Shown piece after piece: positions 10,714-21,934 of a stretch of DNA of 64,000 nt. The notes under the pieces were generated by a model that searched no databases, had not been told where the DNA came from, and saw nothing but the letters and a program-made list of their open reading frames with translations. The DNA is from Hemicordylus capensis (lineage: Eukaryota; Chordata; Lepidosauria; Squamata; Cordylidae): NCBI RefSeq assembly GCF_027244095.1, contig NC_069669.1:10442501-10506500 (forward strand). The letters run 5' to 3'. How positions within the stretch are numbered: the stretch's first letter is position 1; the number at the start of each line of letters is the position of its first letter. A program made the translations under genes and the position numbers.

Positions 10714-11393
10714 GGGGATATCAGCAGTCGAGCACTTTCTTTAATGGAATATAAAGTTCAAAATTTAGGACTGTCCTTTGTTCCATTGTCTTTTCATGAT
10801 GAATTTAAATTAGAGGTGGATTTATTCAACCTGGAGAGACTCATAAAATTACGGATTATGTTTGGAGATACCTAGGAATCTGATCAGGAAAGGTTTTGAC
10901 CTAAATCTCATCTTGTTCCATATCTTGAACATCCCACTGTTACTGTTTTCATGAATGAATTTAAATAGATATAGATATATAGAGATATATATATAGAGAG
11001 AGATATATATAAAATTGGAAAAGCAATATAAACGTATGAAATTCAAACATGGAAATTTAACAAGGGAAGAATGGGAGGCTGTTCAGGATTTGTCTTATGA
11101 TTGCAATATAGTTGTAAAACCTGCGGACAAAGGTGAGTCTTTGGTTATTCAGGATTGGGAAAAGTATGATCTAGAAATTAATACTCAGCTGGCTGATCGG
11201 ACTACATATGTCCCTATTGAACATCCGGCAGACGCTGTAGGATATATTAAGCATTTTTGGTACCATTGAAGCCAGTACAATTTGGTATCCAGTAGCATTT
11301 CTAATTTAGAAACCACTGGTAGGTACAGTGTCATTTTGGAAGAAATAAATGTAATTACTAAAAAATTTCTAACCCTTAAGTTAATGTAATTTG
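10714..11393 (+). mobile_element. Penelope-like RT fragment (unit 4)
   Basis: Same fragment; shares the LSYDCNIVV variant with unit 3, supporting units 3 and 4 as the closest pair. Confidence 0.8.
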
Positions 11394-11441
11394 TTGAAGG
11401 TATTTTGAAATGATGCATATGTTATTATGTATTCAGCTGGC

Positions 11442-11509
11442 TTCTCCTGATGAAGTCTTGTTCAAGTAGGAGGAAACAGGTTAAAATGACTTAGGATACC
11501 TGTTGGGAA
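11442..11509 (+). ncRNA. Hammerhead-like motif, type B (unit 4)
   Basis: Intact CTGATGA and GAAA core; stems as in unit 1 type B. Confidence 0.63.
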
Positions 11510-12306
11510 CTTTTTGGACAAGGAGCATCTATCAGAAGGAGCAACATTTGTACATGGAGCTACCTTTAGAATAGGAACTTGTAAAGAGAAAAGATTTGGT
11601 AGGACTTTTGGAGTAACAACTTGAATACAGAACCAGCAAGAGAAATGATTTGGTAGGACTTTTGGAGTAACAACTTGAATACGGAACCAGCAAGAGAAAT
11701 GATTTGGTAAGACTTTTGGAGTAACAACTTGAATACAGAACCAGCAAGAGAAATGATTTGGTAAGACTTTTGGAGTAACAACTTGAATACAGAACCAGCA
11801 AGAGAAAAGATCTGGTAGGACTTTATGTCTACATGTAATAGGACCACGGACATTATTGACCTTCAGCTACAATGTTTTGGGGTTGAGAACACAGACAATT
11901 TCTCTAGCAATTTGTGTGTTTCATTCATGTAATTTGTGTGTGTGAAATAGACTCTTCTACACGGTATACATACTATCCTGTATATGTTTGTTGAGCCCTA
12001 CAACTGTGGCAAGTGTCTGTATACTGGAGAAGCCCTGATTTAGCTTGGGAGCGGCTTTCTCATGCTGGACTTCATGTCTCTGCACTGGCAGACGCTGTAG
12101 GATATATTAAGCCTCATCAGTACCATTGAAGCTAGTACAATTTGGTATCCAGTAGCATTTCTAATTTAGAAACCACTGGTAGGTGCAGTGTCACTTTGGA
12201 AGAAATAAATGTGAGTAATAACTAAAAAATTTCTAACCCTTTAAGTTAATGTAATTTGTTGAAGGTATTTTGAAATGATGCATGTGTTTTTATGTTTTCA
12301 GCTGGC

Positions 12307-12374
12307 TTCTCCTGATGCAGTCCTGTTCATGTAGGAGGAAACAGGTTAAAATGACCTAGGATACCTGTTGGGAA
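12307..12374 (+). ncRNA. Hammerhead-like motif, type A (unit 5)
   Basis: CTGATGC core; stems as in unit 1 type A. Confidence 0.53.
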
Positions 12375-13605
12375 CTTTTTGGACAAGGAGCATCTATCAG
12401 AAGGAGCAACATTTGTACATGGAGCTACCTTTAGAATAAGAACTTGTAAAGAGAAATGATTTGGTAGGACTTTTGGAGTAACAACTTGAATACAGAACCA
12501 GCAAGAGAAATGATTTGGTAGGACTTTTGGAGTAACAACTTGAATACAGAACCAGCAAGAGAAAAGATCTGGTAGGATTTATGTCTACATGTAATAGGAC
12601 CATGGACATTATTGACTTTCGGCTACACTGTTTTGGGGTGGAGAACACAGACAATTTCTCTAGCAATTTGTGTGTTTCATTCATGTAATTTGTGTGTGTG
12701 AAATAGACTCTTCTACACGGTATATATACTATCCTGTATATGTTTGTTGAGCCCTACATCTGCGGCAAGTGTCTGTATACAGGAGAAGCCCTGATTTAGC
12801 TTGGGACCAGCTTTCTCATGCTGGACTTCATGTCTCTGCACGGGGGACCCATACAAATAGTGAGAGCGTGGCCCTCGTGGGGGCCGTACAATGAGCAGCC
12901 CCTATTTCAGCTGAGGGGTGGCTTTCTCGTGCTGGACTTTATGTCTTTGCACTGGGGAGCCCCACAACTGTGGCAAGTGTCTGTATACTGGAGAAGCCCT
13001 GATTTAGCTGGGGAGTGGCTTTCTCGTGCTGGACTTTATGTCTTTGCACTGGGGAGCCCCACAACTGTGGCAAGTGTCTGTATACTGGAGAAGCCCTGAT
13101 TTAGCTGGGGAGTGGCTTTCTGGTGCTGGACTTTATGTCTTTGCACTAGGGAGCCCCGCAACTGTGGCAAGTGTCTGTATACTGGAGAAGCCCTGATTTA
13201 GCTGGGGAGTGGCTTTCTGGTGCTGGACTTTATGTCTTTGCACTGGGGAGCCCCACAACTGTGGCAAGTGTCTGTATACTGGAGAAGCCCTGATTTAGCT
13301 GGGGAGTGGCTTTCTGGTGCTGGACTTTATGTCTTTGCACTGGGGAGCCCCACAACTGCAGCAAGTGTCTGTATACTGGAGAAGCCCTGATTTAGCTGGG
13401 GAGCAGCTTTCTCGTGCTGGACTTCATGTCTCTGCACTGGGGACCCATACAAATAGTGAGAGCGTGGCCCTCGTAGGGGCCGTACAAGGAGCAGCCCCTA
13501 TTTCAGCTGAGGGGTGGCTTTCTGGTGCTGGACTTTATGTCTTTGCACTGGGGAGCCCTACAACTGCGGCACGTGTCTGTATACTGGAGAAGCCCTGATC
13601 AGGCT

Positions 13606-14287
13606 GGGGATATCAGCAGTCGAGCACTTTCTTTAATGGAATATAAAGTTCAAAATTTAGGACTGTCCTTTGTTCCATTGTCTTTTCATGATGAATTTAA
13701 ATTAGAGGTGGATTTATTCAACCTGGAGAGACTCATAAAATTACGGATTATGTTTGGAGATACCTAGGAATCTGATCAGGAAAGGTTTTGACCTAAATCT
13801 CATCTTGTTCCATATCTTGAACATCCCACTGTTACTGTTTTCATGAATGAAGTTAAATAGATATAGATATATAGAGATATATATAGAGAGAGATATATAT
13901 ATATAAAATTGGAAAAGCAATATAAACGTATGAAATTCAAACATGGAAATTTAACAAGGGAAGAATGGGAGGCTGTTCAGGATTTGTCTTATGATGGCAA
14001 TATAGTTGTAAAACCTGCGGACAAAGGTGAGGCTTTGGTTATTCAGGATTGGGAAAAGTATGATCTAGAAATTAATACTCAGCTGGCTGATCGGACTACA
14101 TATGTCCCTATTGAACATCCGGCAGACGCTGTAGGATATATTAAGCATTTTTGGTACCATTGAAGCCAGTACAATTTGGTATCCAGTAGCATTTCTAATT
14201 TAGAAACCACTGGTAGGTACAGTGTCATTTTGGAAGAAATAAATGTAATTACTAAAAAATTTCTAACCCTTAAGTTAATGTAATTTG
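13606..14287 (+). mobile_element. Penelope-like RT fragment (unit 5)
   Basis: Same fragment with KPADKGEALVIQD, closer to the family consensus than the KGESLV of units 1-4. The microsatellite between the two RT pieces is 2 bp longer than in unit 1. Confidence 0.8.
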
Positions 14288-14335
14288 TTGAAGGTATTTT
14301 GAAATGATGCATATGTTATTATGTATTCCGCTGGC

Positions 14336-14403
14336 TTCTCCGGATGAAGTCTTGTTCAAGTAGGAGGAAACAGGTTAAAATGACTTAGGATACCTGTTGG
14401 GAA
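14336..14403 (+). ncRNA. Hammerhead-like motif, type B with altered core (unit 5)
   Basis: The core reads CGGATGA instead of CTGATGA, a change at an invariant position, so this type B copy is probably inactive. Stems I and III are retained. Confidence 0.5.
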
Positions 14404-15632
14404 CTTTTTGGACAAGGAGCATCTATCGGAAGGAGCAACATTTGTACATGGAGCTACCTTTAGAATAGGAACTTGTAAAGAGAAAAGATTTGGTAGGACT
14501 TTTGGAGTAACAACTTGAATACAGAACCAGCAAGAGAAATGATTTGGTAGGACTTTTGGAGTAACAACTTGAATACGGAACCAGCAAGAGAAATGATTTG
14601 GTAAGACTTTTGGAGTAACAACTTGAATACAGAACCAGCAAGAGAAATGATTTGGTAAGACTTTTGGAGTAACAACTTGAATACAGAACCAGCAAGAGAA
14701 AAGATCTGGTAGGACTTTATGTCTACATGTAATAGGACCACGGACATTATTGACCTTCAGCTACAATGTTTTGGGGTTGAGAACACAGACAATTTCTCTA
14801 GCAATTTGTGTGTTTCATTCATGTAATTTGTGTGTGTGAAATAGACTCTTCTACACGGTATATATACTATCCTGTATATGTTTGTTGAGCCCTACATCTG
14901 TGGCAAGTGTCTGTATACAGGAGAAGCCCTGATTTAGCTTGGGAGCAGCTTTCTCATGCTGGACTTCATGTCTCTGCACGGGGGACCCATACAAATAGTG
15001 AGAGCGTGGCCCTCGTAGGGGCCGTACAATGAGCAGCCCCTATTTCAGCTGAGGGGTGGCTTTCTCGTGCTGGACTTTATGTCTTTGCACTGGGGAGCCC
15101 CACAACTGTGGCAAGTGTCTGTATACTGGAGAAGCCCTGATTTAGCTGGGGAGTGGCTTTCTGGTGCTGGACTTTATGTCTTTGCACTGGGGAGCCCTAC
15201 AACTGTGGCAAGTGTCTGTATACTGGAGAAGCCCTGATTTAGCTGGGGAGTGGCTTTCTGGTGCTGGACTTTATGTCTTTGCACTGGGGAGCCCTACAAC
15301 TGTGGCAAGTGTCTGTATACTGGAGAAGCCCTGGTCTGGCTGGGGAGTGGCTTTCTCATGCGGGACTTTATGTCTTTGCACTGGGTAGCCCCACAACTGT
15401 GGTAAGTGTCTGTATACTGGAGAAGCCCTGATTTAGCTGGGGAGTGGCTTTCTGGTGCTGGACTTTATGTCTTTGCACTGGGGAGCCCCACAACTGTGGC
15501 AAGTGTCTGTATACTGAAGAAGCCCTGATTTAGCTGGGGAGTGGCTTTCTGGTGCTGGGCTTTATGTCTTTGCACTGGGGAGCCCTACAACTGCGGCAAG
15601 TGTCTGTATACTGGAGAAGCCCTGATCAGGCT

Positions 15633-16314
15633 GGGGATATCAGCAGTCGAGCACTTTCTTTAATGGAATATAAAGTTCAAAATTTAGGACTGTCCTTTGT
15701 TCCATTGTCTTTTCATGATGAATTTAAATTAGAGGTGGATTTATTCAACCTGGAGAGACTCATAAAATTACGGATTATGTTTGGAGATACCTAGGAATCT
15801 GATCAGGAAAGGTTTTGACCTAAATCTCATCTTGTTCCATATCTTGAACATCCCACTGTTACTGTTTTCATGAATGAAGTTAAATAGATATAGATATATA
15901 TAGATATATATATAGATATATAGATATATATAAAATTGGAAAAGCAATATAAACGTATGAAATTCAAACATGGAAATTTAACAAGGGAAGAATGGGAGGC
16001 TGTTCAGGATTTGTCTTATGATGGCAATATAGTTGTAAAACCTGCGGACAAAGGTGGGGCTTTGGTTATTCAGGATTGGGAAAAGTATGATCTAGAAATT
16101 AATACTCAGCTGGCTGATCGGACTACATATGTCCCTATTGAACATCCGGCAGACGCTGTAGGATATATTAAGCATTTTTGGTACCATTGAAGCCAGTACA
16201 ATTTGGTATCCAGTAGCATTTCTAATTTAGAAACCACTGGTAGGTACAGTGTCATTTTGGAAGAAATAAATGTAATTACTAAAAAATTTCTAACCCTTAA
16301 GTTAATGTAATTTG
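15633..16314 (+). mobile_element. Penelope-like RT fragment (unit 6, most consensus-like)
   Basis: This copy reads KPADKGGALVIQD, matching the family consensus KPADKGG. It therefore looks the least altered, with units 5 and then 1-4 derived from it by successive changes. That suggests the array grew leftward from this side. Confidence 0.8.
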
Positions 16315-16362
16315 TTGAAGGTATTTTGAAATGATGCATATGTTATTATGTATTCCGCTGGC

Positions 16363-16430
16363 TTCTCCTGATGAAGTCTTGTTCAAGTAGGAGGAAACAG
16401 GTTAAAATGACTTAGGATACCTGTTGGGAA
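16363..16430 (+). ncRNA. Hammerhead-like motif, type B (unit 6)
   Basis: Intact CTGATGA and GAAA core with stems I and III paired as in unit 1. This is the rightmost copy and belongs to the unit with the most consensus-like RT fragment. Confidence 0.63.
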
Positions 16431-16680
16431 CTTTTTGGACAAGGAGCATCTATCAGAAGGAGCAACATTTGTACATGGAGCTACCTTTAGAATAGGAACT
16501 TGTAAAGAGAAAAGATTTGGTAGGACTTTTGGAGTAACAACTTGAATACGGAACCAGCAAGAGAAATGATTTGGTAAGACTTTTGGAGTAACAACTTGAA
16601 TACAGAACCAGCAAGAGAAATGATTTGGTAAGACTTTTGGAGTAACAACTTGAATACAGAACCAGCAAGAGAAAAGATCT

Positions 16681-19085
16681 GGTAGGACTTTATGTCTACA
16701 TGTAATAGGACCACGGACATTATTGACCTTCAGCTACAATGTTTTGGGGTTGAGAACACAGACAATTTCTCTAGCAATTTGTGTGTTTCATTCATCTAAT
16801 TTGTCTGTGTGAAATAGACTCTTCTACACCGTATATATACTATCCTGTATATGTTTGTTGAGCCCTACATCTGTGGCAAGTGTCTGTATACAGGAGAAGC
16901 CCTGATTTAGCTTGGGAGCAGCTTTCTCATGCTGGACTTCATGTCTCTGCACGGGGGACCCATACAAATAGTGAGAGCGTGGCCCTCGTAGGGGCCGTAC
17001 AATGAGCAGCCCCTATTTCAGCTGAGGGGTGGCTTTCTCGTGCTGGACTTTATGTCTTTGCACTGGGGAGCCCCACAACTGTGGCAAGTGTCTGTATACT
17101 GAAGAAGCCCTGATTTAGCTGGGGAGTGGCTTTCTGGTGCTGGACTTTATGTCTTTGCACTGGGGAGCCCTACAACTGTGGCAAGTGTCTGTATACTGGA
17201 GAAGCCCTGGTTTAGCTGGGGAGTGGCTTTCTGGTGCTGGACTTTATGTCTTTGCACTGGGGAGGCCTACAACTGTGGCAAGTGTCTGTATACTGGAGAA
17301 GCCCTGATTTAGCTGGGGAGTGGCTTTCTGGTGCTGGACTTTATGTCTTTGCACTGGGGAGCCCCACAACTGCGGCACGTGTCTGTATACTGGAGAAGCC
17401 CTGATTTAGCTGGGGAGTAGCTTTCTGGTGCTGGACTTTATGTCTTTGCACTGGGGAGCCCCACAACTGTGGCAAGTGTCTGTATACTGGAGAAGCCCTG
17501 GTCTGGCTCGGGAGTGGCTTTCTTGTGCGGGACTTTATGTCTTTGCATGGGGGAGCCCCACCACTGTGGCAAGTGTCTGTATACTGGAGAAGCCCTGGTC
17601 TGGCTGGGGAGTGGCTTTCTCATGCGGGACTTTATGTCTTTGCACTGGGTAGCCCCACAACTGTGGTAAGTGTCTGTATACTGGAGAAGCCCTGATTTAG
17701 CTGGGGAGTGGCTTTCTGGTGCTGGACTTTATGTCTTTGCACTGGGGAGCCCCACAACTGCGGCAAGTGTCTGTATACTGGAGAAGCCCTGATTTAGCTG
17801 GGGAGTAGCTTTCTGGTGCTGGACTTTATGTCTTTGCACTGGGGAGCCCCACAACTGTGGCAAGTGTCTGTATACTGGAGAAGCCCTGGTCTGGCTCGGG
17901 AGTGGCTTTCTTGTGCGGGACTTTATGTCTTTGCACTGGGGAGCCCCACAACTGTGGCAAGTGTCTGTATACTGGAGAAGCCCTGATTTAGCTGGGGAGT
18001 GGCTTTCTGGTGCTGGACTTTATGTCTTTGCACTGGGGAGCCCCACAACTGTGGCAAGTGTCTGTATACTGAAGAAGCCCTGATTTAGCTGGGGAGTGGC
18101 TTTCTGGTGCTGGACTTTATGTCTTTGCACTGGGGAGCCCCACAACTGTGGCAAGTGTCTGTATACTGAAGAAGCCCTGATTTAGCTGGGGAGTAGCTTT
18201 CTGGTGCTGGACTTTATGTCTTTGCACTGGGGAGCCCCACAACTGTGGCAAGTGTCTGTATACTGGAGAAGCCCTGGTCTGGCTCGGGAGTGGCTTTCTT
18301 GTGCGGGACTTTATGTCTTTGCATGGGGGAGCCCCACCACTGTGGCAAGTGTCTGTATACTGGAGAAGCCCTGGTCTGGCTGGGGAGTGGCTTTCTCTTC
18401 CGGGACTTCATGTCTCTGCACTGGGGAGCCATTAAAATAGTGAGAGGGTGGCCCTCATAGGGGCCGTACAAGGAGCAGCCCCTATTTCAGCTGAGGGGTG
18501 GCTTTCTCGTCCTGGCCTTTATGTCTTTGCACTGGGGAGCCATACAAATAGTGAGAGCGTGGCCCTCGTAAGGGCCGTACAAGGAGCAGCCCCTATTTCA
18601 GCAGAGGTGTGGCTTTCTGGTGCTGGACTTTATGTCTTTGCACGGCGGAGCCCCACCACTGTGGCAAGTGTCTGTATACTGGAGAAGCCCTGGTCTGGCT
18701 GGGGAGTGGCTTTCTCGTGCGGGACTTCATGTCTCTGCACTGGGGAGCCATACAAATAGTGAGAGCGTGGCCCTCGTAAGGGCCGTACAAGGAGCAGCCC
18801 CTATTTCAGCAGAGGTGTGGCTTTCAGGTGCTGGACTTTATGTCTTTGCATGGGGGTGCCCCACCACTGTGGCAAGTGTCTGTATACTGTAGAAGCCCTG
18901 ATTTAGCTGGGGAGTGGCTTTCTCGTGCGGGACTTTATGTCTTTGCACGTGGGAGCCCCACCACTGTGGCATGTGTCTGTATACTGGAGAAGCCCTGCTC
19001 TGGCTTGGGAGTGGCTTTCTCGTGCGGGACTTCATGTCCTGGCACTGGGGAGCCCCGAAAATGGTGGGAGCATGGCCTCCTCAGC
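16681..19085 (+). repeat. Partial unit 7: leader plus long diverged monomer array
   Basis: A seventh leader (16681-16860) is followed by a long run of 97-bp and 111-bp monomers, but no PLE piece or 54-bp repeat returns. Monomers become more varied to the right, with substitutions in the core and mixed 97/111-bp order after 18430. This looks like the older edge of the array, less affected by homogenisation. Confidence 0.85.
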
Positions 19086-19715
19086 CGAGCCTGAGTGTCT
19101 GTATGCTGCGTGGCTGCTCATTTATCTGCAGGGTGCCGTTCCTCGCTGTGTGACTTCACCCTTCATCTTGCGAGTGGTGATGAGTTGGCATCTCCCAACT
19201 GCCCTGTCCCTAGTCTTCAGCTTGGTGCGCCCTGCCCACGAGAAAGCCAGGGACGGTGGAAGTGCGGCATCCATGACCTCTTCAAGCAGCGTGGTGTGCC
19301 GAGCGGGCCCTGCTGGCTGGCTGAAGGCACACGGTGAGTGGACTCCGGTTAGGCCGGGAGATGCGGCCCGAAGCCTTGCGCTGAGGTCTCCTTCTCCTTG
19401 GCTTGGGCTCTTGGATGGACAGGGCTTCAGGGTCCTCAAGAAGCCCTTCTAAAGAGGGGAAAGTGTCAAGATCTGGAAACTGACAAAGCTCTTTTTCTTT
19501 CTTTAGAAGGCAGTGGGGAGCAAGGACAGAAGAAAGAGGTGCAGAAGGAGGAAGAGAAACAAGCAGGAAGACGCCAGCGGAGACGTGAAAAGAAGCAGGA
19601 GGAGACCGGCTCTCCAGGAGCTTAGCAGAAGAAACGGGCAGGCTGTGCTTCCACCAGGCGGACGGCATCATTTCTCTCTCTCTCTCGGCCACTGATCACT
19701 CTGCGTGGGGCTGCA
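19086..19715 (+). repeat. T block, copy 1
   Basis: First of three related blocks. Landmarks in order: a CCTCTTCAAGCAG segment, CTGGCTGAAGGCACACG, TTGGCTTGGGCTCTTG, CCTTCTAAAGAGGG, a pyrimidine tract ending TTTCTTTAG at 19506, then a purine-rich stretch. A strong donor-like GTGAGT follows GGCACACG at 19334 and could pair with the acceptor-like site at 19505-19506. The purine-rich part reads as an open frame rich in K, E, R and Q, but composition alone explains that. No family recognised; a duplicated non-coding transcript exon is one possibility. Confidence 0.7.
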
Positions 19716-20160
19716 GATGGCCCTGTAGCGTGGCATTCCTCGTGCTGGACTTCATGTCTTTGCACTAAGGAGCCCTGACAGGGGTGGGAGTGCGGCCTTC
19801 TCAGGCTGCCCCGAATCTCTCTGCACTGAGTCTCTTGCAATTGGGTGGGAGGTGGCTTGCTCATGCTGGACCTGAAGTATGTGCGCTGAGCCGCCCCTGG
19901 TCGGGGCCGGGGGCGTTGCTTTCTCATGCTGAGCTTGATGCATGTGCGCTGAGCTGCCCCTGGCTGGGCTGGCCTGGGGGTGTTGCTTCCTCGCGCCGAG
20001 CCTTATAGGTATGTGCGCTGAGCCACCCCTGGTCGGGGCTGGGGGTGTTGCTTTTTGCTGCCAGGCCTTATGTCTGTGCACTGAGCCGCCCCAGTGAGGG
20101 CTGGGGGCGTTGCTTCCTCGCGCTGTGCTTCACGTCTTTGCTCTGAGAAGCTCCTCATTT
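19716..20160 (+). repeat. Short GC-rich monomers (63-69 bp), relatives of the 97-bp type
   Basis: A GTGCGCTGAG or GTGCACTGAG landmark recurs at 19881, 19944, 20013 and 20076, giving 63-69-bp spacing. The monomers keep the core words of the 97-bp type (GCTTTCTCATGCTG, then a TGCACTG-like end) but have a much shorter, GC-rich linker containing CCGCCCCTGGTCGGGG. Confidence 0.75.
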
Positions 20161-20660
20161 GGCCGGGGGTGGCTCTCTCCAATCCTTGCTACATGACTTT
20201 GTCCTTCATGCTCTGAGTGGTGTTGAGCTGGCCACTCCGCCCTGCCCACGGAGGAAGCTCGGGACGGTAGAAGTGTGGCCTCCCTGACCTCTTCAAGCAG
20301 CAGCAGCAGCAGCCTCTGCTGGCTGAAGGCACACGCCTGACGCTTGGTGTGCTCACACTCCTTGGCTTGGGCTCTTGCATGAGCAGTGCTGCTTCTCAAG
20401 AAGGCCTTCTAAAGAGGGAAAAGAGTCAAGAGCTGTGAGAAGCTGATCTCTTGCCTTAGGAGGCAAGGGAGAGAAAGGGCAGAAGAAAGAAGTGCCGCGG
20501 GCTGGCGAAAAAGGAGCACCAGGAGGAGACCTGAAGATGGAAGAAGGAGGCGGAGGAGACTGGCTCTCAAGCAGCTTCACAGAAGAAAGAAGGGGGAGAT
20601 TCCCCTTCGACCAGCTGGAGGGCCTGTTTGCTGGCTTGCTCTCTGCTCTTTCTCCCTGAG
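20161..20660 (+). repeat. T block, copy 2
   Basis: Shares the landmarks of copy 1: CCTGCCCACG, GACCTCTTCAAGCAG (here followed by extra CAG repeats), CTGGCTGAAGGCACACG, CTTGGCTTGGGCTCTTG, CCTTCTAAAGAGGG, then CTCTTGCCTTAG at about 20448-20459 before a purine-rich stretch. The donor-like GT after GGCACACG is missing here. Confidence 0.7.
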
Positions 20661-20805
20661 TAGAGGCTGATTTACCTGGAGCCTGGCTGCTTCAGAAGGC
20701 TTGGGATGTCCCTGCCCTGAGTAGCCTCTGGTTTGGGAGGGGCGTGGACATAACAGGATGGACTCGGTGTCCATATGCTCAGTGGCCCTTTCCTGAACTG
20801 GGCTG
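20661..20805 (+). repeat. Transition between T block 2 and the next monomer array
   Basis: Contains CCCTGCCCTGAGTAGCC and similar words without clear periodicity. Possibly decayed monomers. Confidence 0.4.
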
Positions 20806-21853
20806 CGGCATTCTCGTGCTGGACTTCATGTCTTTGCACTGGGGAGCCATACAAATAGTGAGAGGGTGGCCCTCATAGAGGCCGTCCAAGGGGCAGCCCC
20901 TATTTCAGCTGAGGTGTGGCTTTCTCATGCGGGACTTTATGTCTTTGCACTGGGGAGCCCTGCAACTGTGGCAAGTGTCTGTATACTGAAGAAGCCCTGA
21001 TTTAGCTGGGGAGTGGCTTTCTGGTGCTGGACTTTATGTCTTTGCACTCGGGAGCCCTGCAACTGTGGTAAGTGTCTGTATACTGGAGAAGCCCTGATTT
21101 AGCTGGGGAGTAGCTTTCTCGTGCTGGACTTTATGTCTTTGCACTGGGGAGCCCCACAACTGCGGCAAGTGTCTGTATACTGGAGAAGCCCTGATTTAGC
21201 TGGGGAGTGGCTTTCTGGTGCTGGACTTTATGTCTTTGCACTGGGGAGCCATACAAATAGTGAGAGCGTGGCCCTCATAGAGGCCGTCCAAGGGGCAGCC
21301 CCTATTTCAGCTGAGGTGTGGCTTTCTCATGCTGGAGTTTATGTCTTTGCACTGGGGAGCCCTGCAACTGTGGCAAGTGTCTGTATACTGGAGAAGCCCT
21401 GATTTAGCTGGGGAGCGGCTTTCTCATGCTGGACTTCATGTCTCTGCACTGGGGAGCCATAAAAATAGTGAGAGCATGGCCCTCTTAGTGGCCGTACAAG
21501 GGGCAGCCCCTATTTCAGCTGAGGTGTGGCTTTCTCGTGCTGGACTTTATGTCTTTGCACTGGGTAGCCCCACAACTGTGTTAAGTGTCTGTATACTGGA
21601 GAAGCCCTGATTTAGCTGGGGAGTGGCTTTCTCGTGCTGGACTTTATGTCTTTGCACTGGGGATCCCCACAACTCCGGCAAGTGTCTGTATACTGGAGAA
21701 GCCCTGATTTAGCTGGGGAGTGGCTTTCTGGTGCTGGACTTTATGTCTTTGCACTGGGGAGCCCTGCAACTCTGGCAAGTGTCTGTATACTGGAGAAGCC
21801 CTGATTTAGCTGGGGAGTGGCTTTCTTGTGCTGGACTTTATGTCTTTGCACTG
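20806..21853 (+). repeat. Second 97/111-bp monomer array
   Basis: About ten monomers of the same two types as in the main array, in mixed order, with more substitutions between neighbours than in units 1-4. It ends abruptly in the TTTGCACTG core and is followed by a T-rich tract at about 21890-21910. Confidence 0.85.
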
Positions 21854-21934
21854 TCTTTCTTAGTGGCCATACAGTGGGCTTCGGGTATCACTTTTTTTTT
21901 TTTTTTTTTGGTTTTTACATATTTTTTTCTTTGG

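Larger units (their letters stand above)
8674..11813 (+). repeat. Macrosatellite unit 4 (3140 bp, full)
   Basis: Nearly identical to unit 3, with few visible differences (for example one base in the 111-bp monomer near 10504 and one near 10960). 54-bp arrays at 9318-9479 and 11593-11808; monomer array about 9664-10703; long PLE piece 10704-11592. Confidence 0.88.
11814..14707 (+). repeat. Macrosatellite unit 5 (2894 bp)
   Basis: The first 54-bp array has two copies (12458-12565). The monomer array 12750-13595 is two 97-bp monomers shorter than in unit 1, and the internal AT/AG microsatellite is 2 bp longer, which together account for the 246-bp deficit. Four 54-bp repeats lie at 14487-14702. 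Confidence 0.86.
14708..16680 (+). repeat. Macrosatellite unit 6 (1973 bp, lacks the first half)
   Basis: The leader at 14708-14887 runs directly into the monomer array 14888-15622, so the first half (monomer fragment, short PLE piece, first 54-bp array, second leader) is absent. The long PLE piece follows to 16513, then three 54-bp repeats at 16514-16675. Monomers here include a more diverged type with a CTGGTCTGGCT variant, announcing the next array. Confidence 0.86.

Noticed and set aside
1-16680. CRISPR-like array, suggested by regular repeats
   Set aside because: Repeats are directly adjacent without unique spacers and lie in a vertebrate genome.
18214-18790. Zinc-finger gene read through the monomer array
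   Set aside because: No frame gives a continuous run of C2H2 fingers; only isolated words resemble the family. Kept as a low-interest finding only.
18925-19452. 175-codon frame spanning monomers and T block 1
   Set aside because: It begins inside the repetitive monomers and runs into the T block without conserved residues; the corresponding frames in T blocks 2 and 3 are closed.
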